Shown here piece by piece: positions 5,699 through 8,852 of a stretch of 8,852 nucleotides of DNA. This stretch comes from Betaproteobacteria bacterium. GTDB taxonomy: Bacteria; Pseudomonadota; Gammaproteobacteria; Burkholderiales; Rhodocyclaceae. Under the pieces are notes generated by a model. The model saw only the letters and a list, made by a program, of their open reading frames with translations. It was not told where the DNA came from and ran no database searches. The position numbers were made by a program, and so were the translations under genes. Numbering within the stretch: position 1 is the first letter of the stretch; the number at the start of each line of letters is the position of its first letter. Where the stretch lies: the NCBI GenBank assembly GCA_025997095.1, contig BNUD01000100.1, positions 1 through 8,852 on the forward strand, given 5' to 3'.

Positions 5699-7519
5699 TC
5701 AATCTTCCGGTTTCGATGGCGCGTCTCTCGCCTCATCCGCAAACTGCTTCGCGTGCAGGCGGGCGTAGTAGCCGTTTTGCGCGATCAGTTCGGCGTGCGT
5801 GCCGCGTTCGACGATGCTTCCGGCTTCCATGACCAGAATCTGGTCGGCGCGTTCGATGGTGGAGAGGCGGTGCGCGATGACCAGCGTGGTGCGACCCGCC
5901 ATGACTTTTTCCAGCGCCGCCTGAATGTGACGTTCGGATTCGGTGTCCAGCGCCGAGGTCGCTTCGTCGAGAATCAGCACGGGCGCGTTTTTCAGCATCG
6001 CCCTGGCGATGGCGAGGCGTTGACGCTGACCGCCGGAGAGCATGACGCCGTTTTCGCCCACTTCGGTTGCAAAGCCTTCTGGCAGACGGTCGATGAATTC
6101 GAGCGCGAAGGCGTCGGCGGCAGCCTGCCTGATTTCGCTTTGCGCTCGGTCGGCGAGGTCGCCGTAGGCGATGTTGTTGATGACCGTATCATTAAACAGC
6201 GTAACTTGCTGCGTCACCAGCGCGATGTGCTGACGCAGGTTTTTCAGGCGGTAGGTTTCGATGCCCGCGCCGTCCAACAGGATTTCGCCTTCGCTGTGCG
6301 CGTAAAAACGCGGAATCAAATTGGCGAGGGTCGATTTGCCGCTGCCGGAACGCCCCACCAAGGCGACCATTTTGCCGGGTTCGATGACAAAATCAATGTC
6401 GTTCAACACGACGTTATCTGTGCCCGGATACGTAAAGCGCAGATTTTTGACTTCCAGCCGCCCCGCCACCCGTTCGCGTTCCAGTATGCCCGTATCGTGC
6501 TCCGGCGTTTCGTCCAGTTGCTCGAAAATGCTGGCTGCCCCGGCGATGCCGCGCTGGATGGTGGAACTGACTTCGGAGAGCTGGCGGATGGGTTTCGGCA
6601 GCAGCCCCGCCGCCGTGATGTACGCCACCAGATCGCCCGCCGAAGCGTCGCCGCGCAGCCAGAGCACGAGGAACATCAACACGGACATGGCGGAGTAAAT
6701 CACGAGTTGCAGCAGAGGCGTATAGATGGCGCTGGTGCGGGTCATCCGCAACTGACGGTCGCTGTTGATCTGGCTGGCGTCCAGAAAACGCCGCTGTTCG
6801 TAGGCTTCGCCGCCAAAGCTGCGGACAACGCGATACCCGTGGATGGTCTCGGAGGCAACGTGCGTGAGATCGCCCATCGCCGCCTGAATTTTGTGGCTCT
6901 GTTTTCTGAATTTGCGGCTGGCAATCGTCACCATGAACGCAATCAGCGGCAGGATGGCGAGCATCACCAGCGTGAGTTTCCAGTTCATCCAGATTAAATA
7001 GAGAAACAGAAACACCACCGTCAGGCTCTCGCGGACGATGATTTTCACCGCGTCTGTCACCGCGCTCGTCACCATCGTGACGTTGTAGGTGATGCGCGAA
7101 ATCAGATGACCGGAATTGTGATGGTCAAAATAGGGATTGGGCAGGATCAAGAGGCTGTTGAACAGGGCAACGCGCAAGTCATGCACCAACCCTAACGACA
7201 CCCGCGCCAAAAAGTAATTGCCCAGAAACGCGCCCAAACCCTGCCAGAGGGCAATCAGGACAATCAGGATGGGCACGGCATAAATCAGCCGCAACCCGTG
7301 CAGCCATTGCCACTGCATATCGGGGAACAGGGCAGCGTCGGGATTGGCAAGCCCGTCAACAAAATACTTCAGAATGCCCGCCAGCATCGGTTGGGTAGAG
7401 GCGAAGATTAAAAACCCCACAATGCTCAAGGCGAACATGCCCCAATAGGGGCGCACGTAAGCGAGCAAACGAAGATAAATTTTCAGCCCCGAAACGGGAA
7501 CGCTGTTTTGATGCGACAT
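5699..7519 (-). CDS. msbA: Lipid A export ATP-binding/permease protein MsbA
   Basis: ABC exporter half-transporter that as a homodimer flips lipid A-core from the cytoplasmic to the periplasmic leaflet of the inner membrane. The 606 residues match the family. The N-terminal six-helix domain (~20-310) carries family-typical stretches such as SIVGFLIFASTQPML and HLISRITYNVTMVT. The nucleotide-binding domain has Walker A GRSGSGKST (389-397), Q-loop Q437, signature LSGGQ (494-498), Walker B VLILDEA (514-520, with D518 and E519) and H-loop H550. All catalytic residues are present. The protein reads closest to Pseudomonas-type MsbA, which supports a gammaproteobacterial host. The start ATG at 7519 has only a weak GGT about 11 nt upstream. 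No lpxK follows, unlike many MsbA loci; galE and cptA lie downstream on the same strand. Confidence 0.95.
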   Translation of the reverse strand: MSHQNSVPVSGLKIYLRLLAYVRPYWGMFALSIVGFLIFASTQPMLAGILKYFVDGLANPDAALFPDMQWQWLHGLRLIYAVPILIVLIALWQGLGAFLGNYFLARVSLGLVHDLRVALFNSLLILPNPYFDHHNSGHLISRITYNVTMVTSAVTDAVKIIVRESLTVVFLFLYLIWMNWKLTLVMLAILPLIAFMVTIASRKFRKQSHKIQAAMGDLTHVASETIHGYRVVRSFGGEAYEQRRFLDASQINSDRQLRMTRTSAIYTPLLQLVIYSAMSVLMFLVLWLRGDASAGDLVAYITAAGLLPKPIRQLSEVSSTIQRGIAGAASIFEQLDETPEHDTGILERERVAGRLEVKNLRFTYPGTDNVVLNDIDFVIEPGKMVALVGRSGSGKSTLANLIPRFYAHSEGEILLDGAGIETYRLKNLRQHIALVTQQVTLFNDTVINNIAYGDLADRAQSEIRQAAADAFALEFIDRLPEGFATEVGENGVMLSGGQRQRLAIARAMLKNAPVLILDEATSALDTESERHIQAALEKVMAGRTTLVIAHRLSTIERADQILVMEAGSIVERGTHAELIAQNGYYARLHAKQFADEARDAPSKPED

Positions 7520-7547
7520 GAAAACTGACCGACAACAGAGAGCGTCG

Positions 7548-7556
7548 AATATAGCA
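7548..7556 (-). promoter_or_regulatory. Candidate extended -10 promoter of msbA
   Basis: On the minus strand TGCTATATT matches an extended -10 (TGn followed by TATATT, five of six consensus bases), ending 28 nt before the msbA ATG. No good -35 lies at the usual distance; that place is taken by the inverted repeat at 7560-7598. Predicted from sequence only. Confidence 0.4.
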
Positions 7557-7559
7557 GGA

Positions 7560-7598
7560 ATTCAGGCAGGGCGGGGTCGTAGAGCGCCCTGCCTGAAT
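7560..7598. repeat. Perfect 14-bp inverted repeat upstream of msbA
   Basis: Arms attcaggcagggcg (7560-7573) and cgccctgcctgaat (7585-7598) with an 11-nt loop, beginning four bases upstream of the extended -10 candidate. It may be an operator, a hairpin, or a pair of uptake-like words. The 13-base core CGCCCTGCCTGAA also occurs at 4385-4397 in the galE terminator region. Confidence 0.75.
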
Positions 7599-7688
7599 GT
7601 ACCCGCCCAACCTGTTCAATCGCCCGTGGCATACTCGATTGTCGGGTTATCGTGGAGGGAGCTTCCAGCGCCCCCATCCCAAACCCAC
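7599..7688. other. Gene-free stretch upstream of msbA
   Basis: Ninety bases between the inverted repeat and the first palindrome of the right repeat field. I see no open frame, repeat or regulatory site here. Confidence 0.4.
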
Positions 7689-7741
7689 CTGGGAGCGCCA
7701 GCGTCCCCGTCGGCGGTTTTAAGATTTTTCGCGTGGAGCCA
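7689..7741. repeat. Type I palindrome, half copy
   Basis: Matches the first ~50 bases of the 83-bp palindrome (ctgggagcgccagcgtcccc, then ggttttaagatttttcgc and ggagcc). Its second GC-rich arm is missing, replaced by a different hairpin at 7749-7768. It looks like a truncated or recombined copy. Confidence 0.7.
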
Positions 7742-7748
7742 ACCCCAC

Positions 7749-7768
7749 GGGCGGTTCACGAACCGCCC
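7749..7768 (-). repeat. Type IV hairpin with CTAC foot
   Basis: Arms gggcggttc and gaaccgccc (9 bp, 2-nt centre), followed by CTAC at 7769-7772. It has the same geometry and foot as the gggcacggc hairpins but a different stem. Confidence 0.75.
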
Positions 7769-7778
7769 CTACCTGACG

Positions 7779-7799
7779 TCAAAATCGATACCGCGCTTG
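7779..7799 (-). pseudogene. Possible 21-bp remnant of an autotransporter 3' end
   Basis: On the minus strand these bases read QARYRF-stop, the same ending as the 8029-8109 remnant (QARYRF) and close to RARYRF in AT1 and AT2. Just upstream is tatggcggcaa, also present in the gene tail (ctatggcggcaaa). A deletion between two gcaa words of a normal tail would create this junction. It is short, so chance is not excluded, but the palindrome half copy follows it as it follows the other tails. Confidence 0.45.
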
Positions 7800-7907
7800 C
7801 CGCCATAGGGCACGGCACGCCGTGCCCCTACATGCGATCCGCCCGTTCCCCGTAGGGGCACGGCGTGCCGTGCCCTGATGTACCGTACCCGAATGTTTGA
7901 CACGGAT
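7797..7907 (-). repeat. ~110-bp repeat unit R, copy 3 (inverted), with two hairpins
   Basis: The reverse complement matches 2298-2409 closely, starting atccgtgtcaaacattcggg and ending tatggcggcaag. Hairpins at 7808-7827 (with CTAC 7828-7831) and 7856-7875 (with GTAG 7852-7855) face each other with the same spacing as in copy 2. Copy 3 is closer to copy 2 in having both hairpins, although its surroundings match copy 1. Confidence 0.82.
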
Positions 7908-7942
7908 TGTCGGCGCTACGCTTGCTGCCAGGTTTGCGGTTG

Positions 7943-8026
7943 CTGGGAGCGCCGGCGTCCCCGCCGGCGGGTTTGGTTCCGCGCGAAACATCTTAAAACC
8001 GCCAGCGGGGACGCCAGCGCTCCCAG
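7943..8026. repeat. 84-bp palindromic element, type I, copy 2
   Basis: Outer arms ctgggagcgccggcg (7943 on) and cgccagcgctcccag (ending 8026), with GC-rich inner arms. Reverse complement of 1887-1969 with a few substitutions. It sits two bases after the stop codon of the tail remnant, exactly as copy 1 sits two bases after the AT1 stop. Confidence 0.85.
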
Positions 8027-8028
8027 GC

Positions 8029-8109
8029 TCAAAACCGATACCGCGCTTGCAAACTCCCCGTCACCCCTTCGCGTTTGCCGCCATACCCCTGCACCCCGAA
8101 ATCCAGTTT
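8029..8109 (-). pseudogene. Truncated 3' end of a third autotransporter gene
   Basis: On the minus strand the frame ending in TGA at 8031-8029 encodes 26 residues, with GVQGYGGKREGVTGSL followed by QARYRF, matching the final barrel strand of AT1 and AT2 with a few substitutions. Homology stops at about 8110, next to a type III hairpin and a small direct repeat (gtttcgta twice, 8107-8122). There is no start and the barrel is missing, so this is a decayed gene fragment. It lies 135 bp downstream of AT2 on the same strand, consistent with a tandem autotransporter array that lost a member. Confidence 0.85.
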
Positions 8110-8118
8110 CGTAGTTTC

Positions 8119-8150
8119 GTAGGTCGGGCACGCTTCATGTGCCCGACATC
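8119..8150 (+). repeat. Type III hairpin, copy 3, with GTAG foot
   Basis: GTAG (8119-8122), then arms gtcgggcac (8123-8131) and gtgcccgac (8139-8147) with a 7-nt loop, then atc. It lies at the truncation point of the third autotransporter tail. Confidence 0.8.
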
Positions 8151-8177
8151 AGGGATCAGAGGTCAGGTGACAGGCGC

Positions 8178-8205
8178 GTAGGGGCACGGCGCGCCGTGCC
8201 CCTAC
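8178..8205. repeat. Perfect 28-bp palindrome with GTAG and CTAC ends
   Basis: Reads the same on both strands from gtaggggcacggcg to cgccgtgcccctac, the most symmetric member of the gggcacggc hairpin family. It lies midway between two type III hairpins. Confidence 0.85.
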
Positions 8206-8211
8206 ATCTCC

Positions 8212-8245
8212 GATGTCGGGCATGATGAAACCATGCCCGACCTAC
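8212..8245 (-). repeat. Type III hairpin, copy 4, abutting the AT2 stop codon
   Basis: Arms gtcgggcatg (8215-8224) and catgcccgac (8232-8241), 7-nt loop, then CTAC at 8242-8245. Read on the minus strand, the GTAG foot begins at the last base of the AT2 stop codon TAG (8247-8245), so the hairpin follows translation directly and may protect or end the AT2 mRNA. Confidence 0.8.
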
Positions 8246-8852
8246 TAAAACCGATACCGCGCCCGCAAACTTCCTGTCACCCCTTCGCGTTTCCCCGCGT
8301 AGCCTTGCACGCCCAAATCCAACGACCAGCCTTGTTGGTTTGCGGTGGTGGGGGTTAGGGTCAGACCGGCTTCCAGCAAGCTTGTATCGCCTTTCAATTT
8401 GGGCGTGTCCAGTTTGTAGCCGTAGATGCTGGCGTTGGCTTTGGCGTTGTATTCGTGTTCCCACGCTGCGCCTACGTAGGCGGTGGTTTTGGCGTTCAGG
8501 GCGTGGTGCCATTTCACGCCCAGCCTTGTTCTTTGCGAATCCACTGCCTTGAATTTCACCGTTTCGCCTGTGGTGAGTTTTACGGTGTCGCCGTTTTGAT
8601 GGCTCCAGAGGTATTGTCCGTAAATATCCAGCTTGCTCTGTTCGGTGAGGTTTATCACATAGCCTGCGCCCACATGCGCGCTCACGTAGGTGGATTTGGC
8701 GTTGTAGGCGGCGGCTCTTCCGAAACCGTCGTAGAGGTTGCCGCTGAAGTCGGTTTTGACTTTGCCTGATCTCAGGCTGGCGTCGAGGTACAGGTTGTTG
8801 AGGTTGCTTTCGTAGAAGGCAAAGCGCGCCAAAATGCCCGCTCCGGTGTAGT
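8245..8852 (-). CDS. Autotransporter beta-barrel, 3' end of a second gene (AT2), cut by window edge
   Basis: The frame is open from the window edge (8850, reading YTGAGILARFAF) to the TAG at 8247-8245, giving about 201 visible residues, all beta-barrel. Start, signal peptide, passenger and the first strands lie outside the window. The last 195 residues align without gaps to AT1 with 19 differences by hand count (~90% identity), ending in the same SLRARYRF with terminal Phe. Bases 8674-8772 are the exact reverse complement of AT1 1357-1455 (99 bp). It is transcribed toward msbA but separated from it by 725 bp of repeats and tail remnants. Function beyond outer-membrane translocation of its own passenger cannot be told. 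Confidence 0.92.
   Translation of the reverse strand, partial: YTGAGILARFAFYESNLNNLYLDASLRSGKVKTDFSGNLYDGFGRAAAYNAKSTYVSAHVGAGYVINLTEQSKLDIYGQYLWSHQNGDTVKLTTGETVKFKAVDSQRTRLGVKWHHALNAKTTAYVGAAWEHEYNAKANASIYGYKLDTPKLKGDTSLLEAGLTLTPTTANQQGWSLDLGVQGYAGKREGVTGSLRARYRF

Larger units (their letters stand above)
7797..8106 (-). repeat. Right arm of the ~305-bp imperfect inverted repeat
   Basis: Reverse complement of the AT1 tail and its downstream block (1807-2111), in the same order: gene tail, 83-bp palindrome, ggcagcaagcgtagcgccga spacer, unit R. It is therefore a duplicate of the region behind an autotransporter gene, with most of that gene lost. Confidence 0.85.

Noticed and set aside
5684..6997. 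A 437-residue plus-strand open frame
   Set aside because: It is antisense to msbA, whose full set of ABC motifs is intact. The antisense protein has no recognisable domain and is a GC-driven shadow.
8245..8832. A short barrel-only gene starting at the TTG at 8832
   Set aside because: The frame continues to the window edge with residues (YTGAGI) identical to AT1, so it is an internal codon of a longer gene.

Overview
The window looks like a chromosomal piece of a Gram-negative proteobacterium, most likely a gammaproteobacterium. MsbA reads closest, from memory, to the Pseudomonas-type protein, and the phosphoethanolamine transferase matches the CptA (YijP/EptC) family almost motif for motif. 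The genus cannot be named from this sequence. Canonical Neisseria and Pasteurellaceae DNA-uptake words are absent. No tRNA, rRNA, CRISPR array or transposase gene is visible.

Layout: (1) positions 1-1884, plus strand, hold the 3' part of an autotransporter gene (AT1): end of a beta-helix passenger, Pro-rich linker and complete beta-barrel. (2) 1885-2600 is a gene-free repeat field of palindromes and a duplicated ~105-bp unit. (3) 2601-7519, minus strand, carries three envelope genes in the transcription order msbA, galE, cptA. A 310-bp gap between msbA and galE contains a 161-bp element with perfect 22-bp inverted ends. A probable intrinsic terminator overlaps the galE stop codon. (4) 7520-8244 is a second repeat field, largely an inverted copy of the first, and it contains one clear and one possible remnant of further autotransporter gene tails. 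(5) 8245-8852, minus strand, is the 3' end of a second autotransporter (AT2), about 90% identical to AT1 in the shared 195 barrel residues.

Functionally, the middle genes fit lipopolysaccharide or lipooligosaccharide assembly. GalE supplies UDP-galactose, and perhaps UDP-GalNAc, for surface glycans. MsbA flips lipid A-core across the inner membrane. CptA adds phosphoethanolamine to the core on the periplasmic side. The autotransporters place passengers on the outer surface.

The most unusual aspect is the architecture. Two nearly identical autotransporter barrels face each other tail to tail across the LPS genes. Each side also carries a paralogous repeat block in inverted orientation, full of hairpins whose feet are GTAG/CTAC, the mark of REP elements moved by TnpA-REP (RAYT) enzymes. 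The layout could allow inversion of the LPS block and exchange of autotransporter tails, but that is inference.
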